Below are positions 8,935-20,512 of a stretch of DNA of 64,000 nt, one piece after another. Made by a program: the position numbers and the translations under genes. Below the pieces are notes generated by a model, which ran no database searches, had not been told where the DNA came from, and saw only the letters and a list, made by a program, of their open reading frames with translations. The stretch lies in contig NC_079885.1 of the NCBI RefSeq assembly GCF_029227915.1, positions 14,395,001 to 14,459,000 of the forward strand, given 5' to 3'. Numbering within the stretch: the first letter of the stretch is position 1; every line of letters begins with the position of its first letter. Source of the DNA: Hydractinia symbiolongicarpus (Eukaryota; Cnidaria; Hydrozoa; Anthoathecata; Hydractiniidae).

Positions 8935-9384
8935 ATTGACTTTTTCACGTTACATTATTTATCACTACGATTGTGACGTATCTTTTTTACGCAATAGCCG
9001 CTGAGTAAATCATGTAAGCGACTTGATTAGAAGTTTCTTTCCCTTCAAAACGGCTACGATCTGGCTGCAATAAATGCGCCACGTCGCAAATGAATGGATT
9101 AAGAGCGTCAGACAAAGAAAATGGCGATGTAGTTACTTTGCTAATTAACTTTGTCATATGAAAATTAAGACTGAAAGTACCCTAGATTGCCTTCGTTGGA
9201 ACTTTTTACCGGAAATCTTAAAGCGCATGGTTGTCGTAAATAATGGATAGCGCTTAAAAAGAGCTTTCAAATGCACATAAACACGACCTATTTCGGATAA
9301 TCCAGTCAAGAAATATGACCTTTAAAATTTAAACCATTTTCGATGTAATGTGCTAATAAATCGTAGATATCTGCCCGTTTGTTT

Positions 9385-9503
9385 GTCTACGACCATACCA
9401 CGATGAACACACCTGTTCTCATCCGATCACGGAAGTTAAGCATCGTCGGGCCGGGATAGTACTTGGATGGGGGACCGCCTGGGAACTCCCGGTGTCGTAG
9501 GCT
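9385..9503 (+). rRNA. 5S rRNA copy 17 (G37A)
   Basis: Duplicate of copy 12 without its G116A. Followed by the perfect ACGTCACA/TGTGACGT hairpin. Confidence 0.97.
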
Positions 9504-9609
9504 ATTGACTTTTTCACGTCACATTATTTATCATTACGACTGTGACGTATGTTTTTTACGCAATAGCCGCTGAGTAAATCAAGTAAGAGACATGATTAGA
9601 AGTTGCTTT

Positions 9610-9622
9610 CCCTTAAAAAGGG
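9610..9622. repeat. Hairpin CCCTT-AAA-AAGGG
   Basis: Five-bp stem in spacers reading TTTCCCTTAAAAAGGGC. In the CCCCTAAAAAGGG subtype one pair is lost. Confidence 0.55.
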
Positions 9623-9953
9623 CTACAATCTTGCTGCAATAAATGCGCCACGTCGCAAATGAATGGATTAAGAGCGTCAGACAAAGAAAATGGCGATGAA
9701 GTTACTTTGCTAATTAACTTTGTCATATGAAAATTAAGTCTGAAAGTACCCCAGATTGCTTTCGTTGGAACTTTTTACCAGAAATCTTAAAGCGCATGGT
9801 TGTCGTAAATAATGGATAGCGCTTGAAAAGAGCTTTCAAATGCACATAAACACGAACTATTTCCGATCACCCAGTCAAGAATTATGATCTTTAAAATTTG
9901 AACCATTTTCGATGTAATGTGCTAATAAATCGTAGATATCTACCCGTATGTTT

Positions 9954-10072
9954 GTCTACGACCATACCACGATGAACACACCTGTTCTCGTCCGATCACG
10001 GAAGTTAAGCATCGTCGGGCCGGGATAGTACTTGGATGGGGGACCGCCTGGGAACTCCCGGTGTCGTAGGCT
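9954..10072 (+). rRNA. 5S rRNA copy 18 (reference)
   Basis: Reference sequence; duplicate of copy 13. Its downstream hairpin is disturbed because the right arm reads GAATTTGACGT in place of GATTGTGACGT. Confidence 0.98.
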
Positions 10073-10522
10073 ATTGACTTTTTCACGTTACATTATTTAT
10101 CATTACGAATTTGACGTATCTTTTTTACGCAATAGCCGCTAAGTAAATCATGTAAGCGACTTGATTAGAAGTTTCTTTTCCTTCAAAACGGCTACGATCT
10201 GGCTGCAATTAATGCGCCACGTCGCAAATGAATGGATTACGAGCGTCAGACAAAGAAAATGGCGATGTAGTTAATTTGCTAATTAACTTTGTCATATGAA
10301 AATTAAGTCTGAAAGTACCCTAGATTGCCTTCGTTGGAACTTTTTACCGGAAATCTTAAAGCGCATTTTTGTCGTAAAGAATCGATAGCGCTTAAAAAGA
10401 GCTTTCAAATGCACATAAACACGAGCTATTTCCGATCACCCAGTCAAGAAATATGATCTTTAAAATTTGAACCATTTTCGATGTAATGTGCTAATAAATC
10501 GTAGATATCTGCCCGGTTGTTT

Positions 10523-10641
10523 GTCTACGACCATACCACGATGAACACACCTGTTCTCGTCCGATCACGGAAGTTAAGCATCGTCGGGCCGGGATAGTAC
10601 TTGGATGGGGAACCACCTGGGAACTCCCGGTGTCGTAGGCT
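10523..10641 (+). rRNA. 5S rRNA copy 19 (class C)
   Basis: Class C; duplicate of copy 14, with the same GCCCGGTTGTTT leader and ATGGCCGCTGTG spacer change. Confidence 0.97.
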
Positions 10642-11091
10642 ATTGACTTTTTCACGTTACATTATTTATCATTACGACTGTGACGTATCTTTTTTACGCA
10701 ATGGCCGCTGTGTAAATCAAGTAAGAGACATGATTAGAAGTTTCTTTCCCTTAAAAAGGGCTACAATCTTGCTGCAATAAATTCGCCACGTCGCAAATGA
10801 TTGGATTACGAGCGTCAGACAAAGTAAATGGCGATGTACTTACTTTGCTAACTAACTTTGTCATATGAAAATTAAGTCTAAAAGTACCCTAAATTGCCTT
10901 CGTTGGAACTTTTTACCGGAAATCTTAAAGCGCATTATTGTCGTAAAGAATCGATATCGCTTAAAAAGAGCTTTCAAATGCACATAAACACGAACTATTT
11001 CCGATCACCCAGTCAAGAATTATGATCTTTAAAATTTGAACCATTTTCGATGTAATGTGCTAATAAATCGTAGATATCTGCCCGTATGTTT

Positions 11092-11210
11092 GTCTACGAC
11101 CATACCACGATGAACGCACCTGTTCTCGTCCGATCACGGAAGTTAAGCATCGTCGGGCCGGGATAGTACTTGGATGGGGGACCGCCTGGGAACTCCCGGT
11201 GTCGTAGGCT
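11092..11210 (+). rRNA. 5S rRNA copy 20 (A25G)
   Basis: A25G only; duplicate of copy 15 with an intact 3' end. It also begins the three-unit block (20-22) repeated as 23-25. Confidence 0.97.
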
Positions 11211-11660
11211 ATTGACTTTTTCACGTTACATTATTTATCATTACGACTGTGACGTATCTTTTTTACGCAATAGCCGCTGAGTAAATCAAGAAAAAGACAT
11301 GATTAGAAGTTGCTTTCCCAGCAAAACGGCTACATTCGTGCTGCAATAAATGCGCCACGTCGCAAATGAATGGATTACGAGCGTCAGACAAAGAAAATGG
11401 CGATGTACTTAGTTTGCTAACTAACTTTGTCATATGAAAATTAAGTCTGAAAGTAGCCTAGATTGCATTCGTTGGAACTTTTTACCGGAAATCTTAAAGC
11501 GCATGGTTGTCGTAAATAATGGATAGCGCTTAAAAAGAGCTTTCAAATGCACATAAACACGACCTATTTCGGACAAACCAGTCAAGAAATATGATCTTTA
11601 AAGCTTAAACCATTTTCGATGTAATGTGCTAATAAATCGTAGATATCTGCCCGTTTGTTT

Positions 11661-11779
11661 GTCTACGACCATACCACGATGAACACACCTGTTCTCGTCC
11701 GATCACGGAAGTTAAGCATCGTCGGGCCGGGATAGTACTTGGATGGGGGACCGCCTGGGAACTCCCGGTGTCGTAGGCT
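11661..11779 (+). rRNA. 5S rRNA copy 21 (reference)
   Basis: Reference sequence. The upstream spacer has the TTAGTT/AACTAA version of the TGCT-loop hairpin. Matches copy 24, 1707 bases later. Confidence 0.98.
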
Positions 11780-12229
11780 ATTGACTTTTTCACGTTACAT
11801 TATTTATCATTACGACTGTGACGTATCTTTTTTACGCAATAGCCGCTGAGTAAATCAAGAAAGAGACATGATTAGAAGTTGCTTTCCCAGAAAAACGGCT
11901 ACAATCGTGCTGCAATAAGTGCGCCACGTCGCAAATGAATGGATTACGAGCGTCAGACAAAGAAAATGGCGATGTACTTAGTTTGCTAACTAACTTTGTC
12001 ATATGAAAATTAAGTCTGAAAGTAGCCTAGATTGCATTCGTTGGAACTTTTTACCGGAAATCTTAAAGCGCATGGTTGTCGTAAATAATGGATAGCGCTT
12101 AAAAAGAGCTTTCAAATGCACATAAACACGACCTATTTCGGATAAACCAGTGAAGAAATATGATCTTTAAAGCTTAAACCATTTTCGATGTAATGTGCTA
12201 ATAAATCGTAGATATCTGCCCGTTTGTTT

Positions 12230-12348
12230 GTCTACGACCATACCACGATGAACACACCTGTTCTCGTCCGATCACGGAAGTTAAGCATCGTCGGGCCGGG
12301 ATAGTACTTGGATGGGGGACCGCCTGGGAACTCCCGGTGTCGTAGGCT
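12230..12348 (+). rRNA. 5S rRNA copy 22 (reference)
   Basis: Reference sequence; matches copy 25. The relic upstream reads CAGTGAAG instead of CAGTCAAG. Confidence 0.98.
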
Positions 12349-12798
12349 ATTGACTTTTTCACGTCACATTATTTATCATTACGATTGTGACGTATCTTTT
12401 TTACGCAATAGCCGCTGAGTAAATCAAGTAAGAGACATGATTAGAAGTTGCTTTCCCTTAAAAAGGGCTACAATCTTGCTGCAATAAATGCGCCACGTCG
12501 CAAATGAATGGATTAAGAGCGTCAGACAAAGAAAATGGCGATGTAGTTAATTTGCTAATTAACTTTGTCATATGAAAATTAAGTCTGAAAGTACCCTAGA
12601 TTGCCTTCGTTGGAACTTTTTACCGGAAATCTTAAAGCGCATTATTGTCGTAAAGAATCGATATCGCTTAAAAAGAGCTTTCAAATGCACATAAACACGA
12701 ACTATTTCCGATCACCCAGTCAAGAATTATGATCTTTAAAATTTGAACCATTTTCGATGTAATGTGCTAATAAATCGTAGATATCTGCCCGTATGTTT

Positions 12799-12917
12799 GT
12801 CTACGACCATACCACGATGAACGCACCTGTTCTCGTCCGATCACGGAAGTTAAGCATCGTCGGGCCGGGATAGTACTTGGATGGGGGACCGCCTGGGAAC
12901 TCCCGGTGTCGTAGGCT
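12799..12917 (+). rRNA. 5S rRNA copy 23 (A25G)
   Basis: A25G. Gene end reads GGCTTTTGAC rather than GGCTATTGAC, so four T occur immediately at the mature 3' end, ahead of the usual T5. Earlier termination here is possible but would still leave a complete gene. Confidence 0.97.
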
Positions 12918-13367
12918 TTTGACTTTTTCACGTTACATTATTTATCATTACGACTGTGACGTATCTTTTTTACGCAAAAGCCGCTGAGTAAATCAAGAAA
13001 AAGACATGATTAGAAGTTGTTTTCCCAGCAAAACGGCTACATTCGTGCTGCAATAAATGCGCCACGTCGCAAATGAATGGATTACGAGCGTCAGACAAAG
13101 AAAATGGCGATGTACTTAGTTTGCTAACTAACTTTGTCATATGAAAATTAAGTCTGAAAGTAGCCTAGATTGCATTCGTTGGAACTTTTTACCGGAAATC
13201 TTAAAGCGCATGGTTGTCGTAAATAATGGATAGCGCTTAAAAAGAGCTTTCAAATGCACATAAACACGACCTATTTCGGACAAACCAGTCAAGAAATATG
13301 ATCTTTAAAGCTTAAACCATTTTCGATGTAATGTGCTAATAAATCGTAGATATCTGCCCGTTTGTTT

Positions 13368-13486
13368 GTCTACGACCATACCACGATGAACACACCTGTT
13401 CTCGTCCGATCACGGAAGTTAAGCATCGTCGGGCCGGGATAGTACTTGGATGGGGGACCGCCTGGGAACTCCCGGTGTCGTAGGCT
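13368..13486 (+). rRNA. 5S rRNA copy 24 (reference)
   Basis: Reference sequence; duplicate of copy 21, including the AAAAACGG and AATAAGTGCG spacer variants downstream. Confidence 0.98.
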
Positions 13487-13936
13487 ATTGACTTTTTCAC
13501 GTTACATTATTTATCATTACGACTGTGACGTATCTTTTTTACGCAATAGCCGCTGAGTAAATCAAGAAAGAGACATGATTAGAAGTTGCTTTCCCAGAAA
13601 AACGGCTACAATCGTGCTGCAATAAGTGCGCCACGTCGCAAATGAATGGATTACGAGCGTCAGACAAAGAAAATGGCGATGTACTTAGTTTGCTAACTAA
13701 CTTTGTCATATGAAAATTAAGTCTGAAAGTAGCCTAGATTGCATTCGTTGGAACTTTTTACCGGAAATCTTAAAGCGCATGGTTGTCGTAAATAATGGAT
13801 AGCGCTTAAAAAGAGCTTTCAAATGCACATAAACACGACCTATTTCGGATAAACCAGTCAAGAAATATGATCTTTAAAGCTTAAACCATTTTCGATGTAA
13901 TGTGCTAATAAATCGTAGATATCTGCCCGTTTGTTT

Positions 13937-14055
13937 GTCTACGACCATACCACGATGAACACACCTGTTCTCGTCCGATCACGGAAGTTAAGCATCGTCG
14001 GGCCGGGATAGTACTTGGATGGGGGACCGCCTGGGAACTCCCGGTGTCGTAGGCT
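13937..14055 (+). rRNA. 5S rRNA copy 25 (reference)
   Basis: Reference sequence; duplicate of copy 22. Downstream hairpin ACGTCACA/TGTGACGT is perfect. Confidence 0.98.
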
Positions 14056-14505
14056 ATTGACTTTTTCACGTCACATTATTTATCATTACGATTGTGACGT
14101 ATCTTTTTTACGCAATAGCCGCTGAGTAAATCAAGTAAGAGACATGATTAGAAGTTGCTTTCCCTTAAAAAGGGCTACAATCTTGCTGCAATAAATGCGC
14201 CACGTCGCAAATGAATGGATTAAGAGCGTCAGACAAAGAAAATGGCGATGTAGTTAATTTGCTAATTAACTTTGTCATATGAAAATTAAGTCTGAAAGTA
14301 CCCTAGATTGCCTTCGTTGGAACTTTTTACCGGAAATCTTAAAGCGCATTATTGTCGTAAAGAATCGATAGCGCTTAAAAAGAGCTTTCAAATGCACATA
14401 AACACGACCTATTTCCGATCACCCAGTCAAGAAATATGATCTTTAAAATTGGAACCATTTTCGATGTAATGTGCTAATAAATCGTAGATATCTGCCCGTT
14501 TGTTT

Positions 14506-14624
14506 GTCTACGACCATACCACGATGAACACACCTGTTCTCGTCCGATCACGGAAGTTAAGCATCGTCGGGCCGGGATAGTACTTGGATGGGGAACCGCC
14601 TGGGAACTCCCGGTGTCGTAGGCT
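14506..14624 (+). rRNA. 5S rRNA copy 26 (G89A)
   Basis: G89A in the loop of helix IV/box C. First member of the block 26-28 that is repeated as 29-31. The spacer upstream has the private ATTGGAACC change shared with copy 29. Confidence 0.97.
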
Positions 14625-15074
14625 ATTGACTTTTTCACGTTACATTATTTATCATTACGACTGTGACGTATCTTTTTTACGCAATAGCCGCTGAGTAAAT
14701 CAAGTAAGAGACATGATTAGAAGTTTCTTTCCCTTAAAAAGGGCTACAATCTTGCTGCAATAAATTCGCCACGTCGCAAATGAATGGATTACGAGCGTCA
14801 GACAAAGTAAATGGCGATGTACTTACTTTGCTAACTAACTTTGTCATATGAAAATTAAGTCTGACAGTACCCTAAATTGCCTTCGTTGGAACTTTTTACC
14901 GGAAATCTTAAAGCGCATTATTGTCGTAAAAAACCGATAGCGCTTAAAAAGAGCTTTCAAATGCACATAAACACGAACTATTTCCGATCACCCAGTCAAG
15001 AATTATGATCTTTAAAATTTGAACCATTTTCGATGTAATGTGCTAATAAATCGTAGATATCTGCCCGTATGTTT

Positions 15075-15193
15075 GTCTACGACCATACCACGATGAACAC
15101 ACCTGTTCTCGTCCGATCACGGAAGTTAAGCATCGTCGGGCCGGGATAGTACTTGGATGGGGGACCGCCTGGGAACTCCCGGTGTCGTAGGCT
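15075..15193 (+). rRNA. 5S rRNA copy 27 (reference)
   Basis: Reference sequence. The downstream hairpin loop reads ATTAATCATT; copy 30 shares this. Confidence 0.98.
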
Positions 15194-15643
15194 ATTGACT
15201 TTTTCACGTTACATTATTAATCATTACGACTGTGACGTATCTTTTTTACGCAATAGCCGCTGAGTAAATCAAGAAAGAGACATGATTAAAAGTTGCTTTC
15301 CCAGCAAAACGGCTACAATCGTGCTGCAATAAATGCGCCACGTCGCAAATGAATGGATTACGAGCGTCAGACAAAGAAAATGGCGATGTACTTAGTTTGC
15401 TAACTAACTTTGTCATATGAAAATTAAGTCTGAAAGTACCCTAGATTGCATTCGTTGGAACTTTTTACCGGAAATCTTAAAGCGCATGGTTGTCGTAAAA
15501 AATGGATAGCGCTTAAAAAGAGCTTTCAAATGCACATAAACACGACCTATTTCGGATAAACCAGTCAAGAAATATGATCTTTAAAGCTTAAACCATTTTC
15601 GATGTAATGTGCTAATAAATCGTAGATATCTGCCCGTTTGTTT

Positions 15644-15762
15644 GTCTACGACCATACCACGATGAACACACCTGTTCTCGTCCGAGCACGGAAGTTAAGC
15701 ATCGTCGGGCCGGGATAGTACTTGGATGGGGGACCGCCTGGGAACTCCCGGTGTCGTAGGCT
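15644..15762 (+). rRNA. 5S rRNA copy 28 (T43G)
   Basis: T43G (CCGAGCACGG) in the helix III loop; shared with copies 31 and 33 only. Confidence 0.97.
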
Positions 15763-16212
15763 ATTGACTTTTTCACGTCACATTATTTATCATTACGATT
15801 GTGACGTATCTTTTTTACGCAATAGCCGCTGAGTAAATCAAGTAAGAGACATGATTAGAAGTTGCTTTCCCTTAAAAAGGGCTACAATCTTGCTGCAATA
15901 AATGCGCCACGTCGCAAATGAATGGATTAAGAGCGTCAGACAAAGAAAATGGCGATGTAGTTAATTTGCTAATTAACTTTGTCATATGAAAATTAAGTCT
16001 GAAAGTACCCTAGATTGCCTTCGTTGGAACTTTTTACCGGAAATCTTAAAGCGCATTATTGTCGTAAAGAATCGATAGCGCTTAAAAAGAGCTTTCAAAT
16101 GCACATAAACACGACCTATTTCCGATCACCCAGTCAAGAAATATGATCTTTAAAATTGGAACCATTTTCGATGTAATGTGCTAATAAATCGTAGATATCT
16201 GCCCGTTTGTTT

Positions 16213-16331
16213 GTCTACGACCATACCACGATGAACACACCTGTTCTCGTCCGATCACGGAAGTTAAGCATCGTCGGGCCGGGATAGTACTTGGATGGGG
16301 AACCGCCTGGGAACTCCCGGTGTCGTAGGCT
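16213..16331 (+). rRNA. 5S rRNA copy 29 (G89A)
   Basis: Duplicate of copy 26, 1707 bases away. Confidence 0.97.
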
Positions 16332-16781
16332 ATTGACTTTTTCACGTTACATTATTTATCATTACGACTGTGACGTATCTTTTTTACGCAATAGCCGCTG
16401 AGTAAATCAAGTAAGAGACATGATTAGAAGTTTCTTTCCCTTAAAAAGGGCTACAATCTTGCTGCAATAAATTCGCCACGTCGCAAATGAATGGATTACG
16501 AGCGTCAGACAAAGTAAATGGCGATGTACTTACTTTGCTAACTAACTTTGTCATATGAAAATTAAGTCTGACAGTACCCTAAATTGCCTTCGTTGGAACT
16601 TTTTACCGGAAATCTTAAAGCGCATTATTGTCGTAAAAAACCGATAGCGCTTAAAAAGAGCTTTCAAATGCACATAAAGACGAACTATTTCCGATCACCC
16701 AGTCAAGAATTATGATCTTTAAAATTTGAACCATTTTCGATGTAATGTGCTAATAAATCGTAGATATCTGCCCGTATGTTT

Positions 16782-16900
16782 GTCTACGACCATACCACGA
16801 TGAACACACCTGTTCTCGTCCGATCACGGAAGTTAAGCATCGTCGGGCCGGGATAGTACTTGGATGGGGGACCGCCTGGGAACTCCCGGTGTCGTAGGCT
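16782..16900 (+). rRNA. 5S rRNA copy 30 (reference)
   Basis: Reference sequence; duplicate of copy 27. Confidence 0.98.
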
Positions 16901-17350
16901 ATTGACTTTTTCACGTTACATTATTAATCATTACGACTGTGACGTATCTTTTTTACGCAATAGCCGCTGAGTAAATCAAGAAAGAGACATGATTAAAAGT
17001 TGCTTTCCCAGCAAAACGGCTACAATCGTGCTGCAATAAATGCGCCACGTCGCAAATGAATGGATTACGAGCGTCAGACAAAGAAAATGGCGATGTACTT
17101 AGTTTGCTAACTAACTTTGTCATATGAAAATTAAGTCTGAAAGTACCCTAGATTGCATTCGTTGGAACTTTTTACCGGAAATCTTAAAGCGCATGGTTGT
17201 CGTAAAAAATGGATAGCGCTTAAAAAGAGCTTTCAAATGCACATAAACACGACCTATTTCGGATAAACCAGTCAAGAAATATGATCTTTAAAGCTTAAAC
17301 CATTTTCGATGTAATGTGCTAATAAATCGTAGATATCTGCCCGTTTGTTT

Positions 17351-17469
17351 GTCTACGACCATACCACGATGAACACACCTGTTCTCGTCCGAGCACGGAA
17401 GTTAAGCATCGTCGGGCCGGGATAGTACTTGGATGGGGGACCGCCTGGAAACTCTTGGTGTCGTAGGCT
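17351..17469 (+). rRNA. 5S rRNA copy 31 (T43G, G99A, C105T, C106T)
   Basis: First part matches copy 28 (T43G), but the 3' third is class D-like with an extra C105T, and the spacer switches to the ACATATTTTTTTACG subtype. This suggests a crossover or conversion end inside the gene between 43 and 99. Helix V would contain two G-U pairs. Confidence 0.96.
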
Positions 17470-17918
17470 ATTGACTTTTTCCCGTTACATTATTTATCAT
17501 TACGACTGTGACATATTTTTTTACGCAATAGCCGCTGAGTAAATCAAGTAAGAGACATGATTAGAAGTTGCTTTCCCTTAAAAAGGGCTACAATCTTGCT
17601 GCAATAAATGCGCCACGTCGCAAATGAATGGATTAAGAGCGTCAGACAAAGAAAATGGCGATGTAGTTACTTTGCTAATTAACTTTGTCATATGAAAATT
17701 AAGTCTGAAAGTACCCCAGATTGCCTTCGTTGGAACTTTTTACCGGAAATCTTAAAGCGCATAGTTGTCGTAAATAATGGATAGCGCTTGAAAAGAGCTT
17801 TCAAATGCACATAAACACGAACTATTTCCGATGACCCAGTCAAGAATTATGATCTTTAAAATTTGAACCATTTTCGATGTAATGTGCTAATAAATCGTAG
17901 ATATCTACCCCTATGTTT

Positions 17919-18037
17919 GTCTACGACCATACCACGATGAACACACCTGTTCTCGTCCGATCACGGAAGTTAAGCATCGTCGGGCCGGGATAGTACTTGG
18001 ATGGGGGACCGCCTGGGAACTCCCGGTGTCGTAGGCT
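17919..18037 (+). rRNA. 5S rRNA copy 32 (reference, terminator deleted)
   Basis: The gene body is the reference sequence, but the spacer is cut after ATTGAC at 18043, so neither the T5 run nor the distal T6 hairpin is present. The next run of four T is at 18073-18076, inside the leader of copy 33. The leader of this copy reads TACCCCTATG. A 3'-extended or joined transcript is expected unless the T4 suffices. Confidence 0.96.
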
Positions 18038-18042
18038 ATTGA

Positions 18043-18044
18043 CA
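18043..18044. other. Spacer deletion joint between copies 32 and 33
   Basis: ATTGAC (start of spacer) is joined directly to AAGAAATATGATC (about 77 bases before a gene), removing about 366 bases including both T runs. Almost no microhomology at the joint (one shared C). Confidence 0.9.
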
Positions 18045-18120
18045 AGAAATATGATCTTTAAAGCTTAAACCATTTTCGATGTAATGTGCTAATAAATCGC
18101 AGATATCTGCCCGTTTGTTT

Positions 18121-18239
18121 GTCTACGACCATACCACGATGAACACACCTGTTCTCGTCCGAGCACGGAAGTTAAGCATCGTCGGGCCGGGATAGTACTT
18201 GGATGGGGGACCGCCTGGAAACTCCTGGTGTCGTAGGCT
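18121..18239 (+). rRNA. 5S rRNA copy 33 (T43G, class D; 83 bp after copy 32)
   Basis: T43G plus G99A and C106T. It keeps its TAATAAAT box and leader, and about 77 bases of normal upstream sequence, because the deletion joins at AAGAAATATG. Its promoter is probably intact, but it sits directly behind an unterminated copy. Confidence 0.96.
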
Positions 18240-18688
18240 ATTGACTTTTTCACGTTACATTATTTATCATTACGACTGTGACATATTTTTTTACGCAATA
18301 GCCGCTGAGTAAATCAAGTAAGAGACATGATTAGAAGTTGCTTTCCCTTAAAAAGGGCTACAATCTCGCTGCAATAAATGCACCACGTCGCAAATGAATG
18401 GATTAAGAGCGTCAGACAAAGAAAATGGCGATGTAGTTACTTTGCTAATTAACTTTGTCATATGAAAATTAAGTCTGAAAGTACCCCAGTTTGCCTTCGT
18501 TGGAACTTTTTACCGGAAATCTTAAAGCGCATGGTTGTCGTAAATAATGGATAGCACTTGAAAAGAGCTTTCAAATGCACATAAACACGAACTATTTCCG
18601 ATCACCCAGTCAAGAATTATGATCTTTAAAATTTGAACCATTTTCGATGTAATGTGCTAATAAATCGTAGATATCTACCCCTATGTTT

Positions 18689-18807
18689 GTCTACGACCAT
18701 ACCACGATGAACACACCTGTTCTCGTCCGATCACGGAAGTTAAGCATCGTCGGGCCGGGATAGTACTTGGATGGGGGACCGCCTGGGAACTCCCGGTGTC
18801 GTAGGCT
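18689..18807 (+). rRNA. 5S rRNA copy 34 (reference)
   Basis: Reference sequence with the unusual TACCCCTATG leader, shared only with copy 32. The downstream spacer has TTTTTTTCCC and AAAAAACATAC, which destroy the CCCTT/AAGGG hairpin. Confidence 0.98.
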
Positions 18808-19257
18808 ATTGACTTTTTCACGTTACATTATTTATCATTACGACTGTGACGTATCTTTTTTACGCAATAGCCGCTGAGTAAATCAAGTAAGAGACATGAT
18901 TAGAAGTTTTTTTCCCTTAAAAAAACATACAATCTTGCTGCAATAAATTCGCCACGTCGCAAATGAATGGATTACAAGCGTCAGACAAAGTAAATGGCGA
19001 TGTACTTACTTTGCTAACTAACTTTGTCATATGAAAATTAAGTCTGAAAGTACCCTAAATTGCCTTCGTTGGAACTTTTTACCGGAAATCTTAAAGCGCA
19101 TTATTGTCGTAAAGAATCGATAGCGCTTAAAAAGAGCTTTCAAATGCACATAAAAACGAACTATTTCCGATCACCCAGTCAAGAATTATGATCTTTAAAA
19201 TTTGAACCATTTTCGATGTAATGTGCTAATAAATCGTAGATATCTGCCCGTATGTTT

Positions 19258-19376
19258 GTCTACGACCATACCACGATGAACACACCTGTTCTCGTCCGAT
19301 CACGGAAGTTAAGCATCGTCGGGCCGGGATAGTACTTGGATGGGGGACCGCCTGGGAACTCCCGGTGTCGTAGGCT
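19258..19376 (+). rRNA. 5S rRNA copy 35 (reference)
   Basis: Reference sequence with normal terminator and GCCCGTATGTTT leader. Confidence 0.98.
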
Positions 19377-19825
19377 ATTGACTTTTTCACGTTACATTAT
19401 TTATCATTACGACTGTGACGTATCTTTTTTACGCAATAGCCGCTGAGTAAATCAAGAAAGAGACATGATTAGAAGTTGCTTTCCCAGCAAAACGGCTACA
19501 ATCGTGCTGCAATAAATGCGCCACGTCGCAAATGAATGGATTACGAGCGTCAGACAAAGAAAATGGCGATGTACTTAGTTTGCTCACTAACTTTGTCATA
19601 TGAAAATTAAGTCTGAAAGTAGCGTAGATTGCATTCGTTGGAACTTTTTACCGGAAATCTTAAAGCGCATGGTTGTCGTAAATAATGGATAGCGCTTAAA
19701 ATGAGCTTTCAAATGCACATAAACACGACCTATTTCGGATAAACCAGTCAAGAAATATGATCTTTAAAGCTTAAACCATTTTCGATGTAATGTGCTAATA
19801 ATCGTAGATATCTGCCCGTTTGTTT

Positions 19826-19944
19826 GTCTACGACCATACCACGATGAACACACCTGTTCTCGTCTGATCACGGAAGTTAAGCATCGTCGGGCCGGGATAG
19901 TACTTGGATGGGGGACCGCCTGGAAACTCCTGGTGTCGTAGGCT
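19826..19944 (+). rRNA. 5S rRNA copy 36 (C40T, class D; shortened TATA box)
   Basis: C40T is a CpG-to-TpG change; G99A and C106T also present. The upstream box has lost one A (TAATAATCG instead of TAATAAATCG), which both weakens it and brings it one base closer to the start. Confidence 0.96.
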
Positions 19945-20393
19945 ATTGACTTTTTCACGTTACATTATTTATCATTACGACTGTGACCTATTTTTTTACG
20001 CAATAGCTGCTGAGTAAATCAAGTAAGAGACATGATTAGAAGTTGCTTTCCCTTAAAAAGGGCTACAATCTTGCTGCAATAAATGCGCCACGTCGCAAAT
20101 GAATGGATTAAGAGCGTCAGACAAAGAAAATGGCGATGTAGTTACTTTCCTAATTAACTTTGTCATATGAAAATTAAGACTGAAAGTACCCTAGATTGCC
20201 TTCGTTGGAACTTTTTACCGGAAATCTTAAAGCGCATGATTGTCGTAAATAATGGATAGCGCTTAAAAAGAGCTTTCAAATGCACATAAACACGACCTAT
20301 TTCGGATAATCCAGTCAAGAAATAGGACCTTTAAAGTTTAAACCATTTTCGATGTAATGTGCTAATAAATCGTAGATATCTGCCCGTTTGTTT

Positions 20394-20512
20394 GTCTACG
20401 ACCATACCACAATGAACACACCTGTTCTCATCCGATCACGGAAGTTAAGCATCGTCGGGACGGGATAGTACTTGGATTGGGGACCGCCTGGCAACTCCCG
20501 GTGTCGTAGGCT
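20394..20512 (+). rRNA. 5S rRNA copy 37 (five changes)
   Basis: G18A, G37A, C67A, G85T and G99C. G18A gives A18-C60 in helix II, C67A opens the end of helix V, and G85T affects box C and helix IV. It shares all five with copy 40. A candidate for a degraded or alternative 5S. Confidence 0.95.

Larger units (their letters stand above)
8505..11375 (+). repeat. Second copy of the five-unit block (copies 16-20)
   Basis: Offset 2845 from the first. Differences are few: copies 12 and 15 carry private G116A and C118G, so those arose after duplication. Edges are approximate. Confidence 0.88.
10930..14340 (+). repeat. Three-unit block duplicated in tandem (copies 20-22, 23-25)
   Basis: Offset 1707 bases. 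Both halves run A25G, reference, reference with matching spacer variants such as AATAAGTGCG. Confidence 0.85.
14220..17446 (+). repeat. Three-unit block duplicated (copies 26-28, 29-31)
   Basis: Offset 1707 bases. Matching variants G89A, reference, T43G. Similarity stops inside copy 31. Confidence 0.87.

Noticed and set aside
19764-19958. Minus-strand open frame covering 5S copy 36 (and a similar one at 59246-59443)
   Set aside because: It is the complement of the 5S gene plus leader, opened by small indels in single units.
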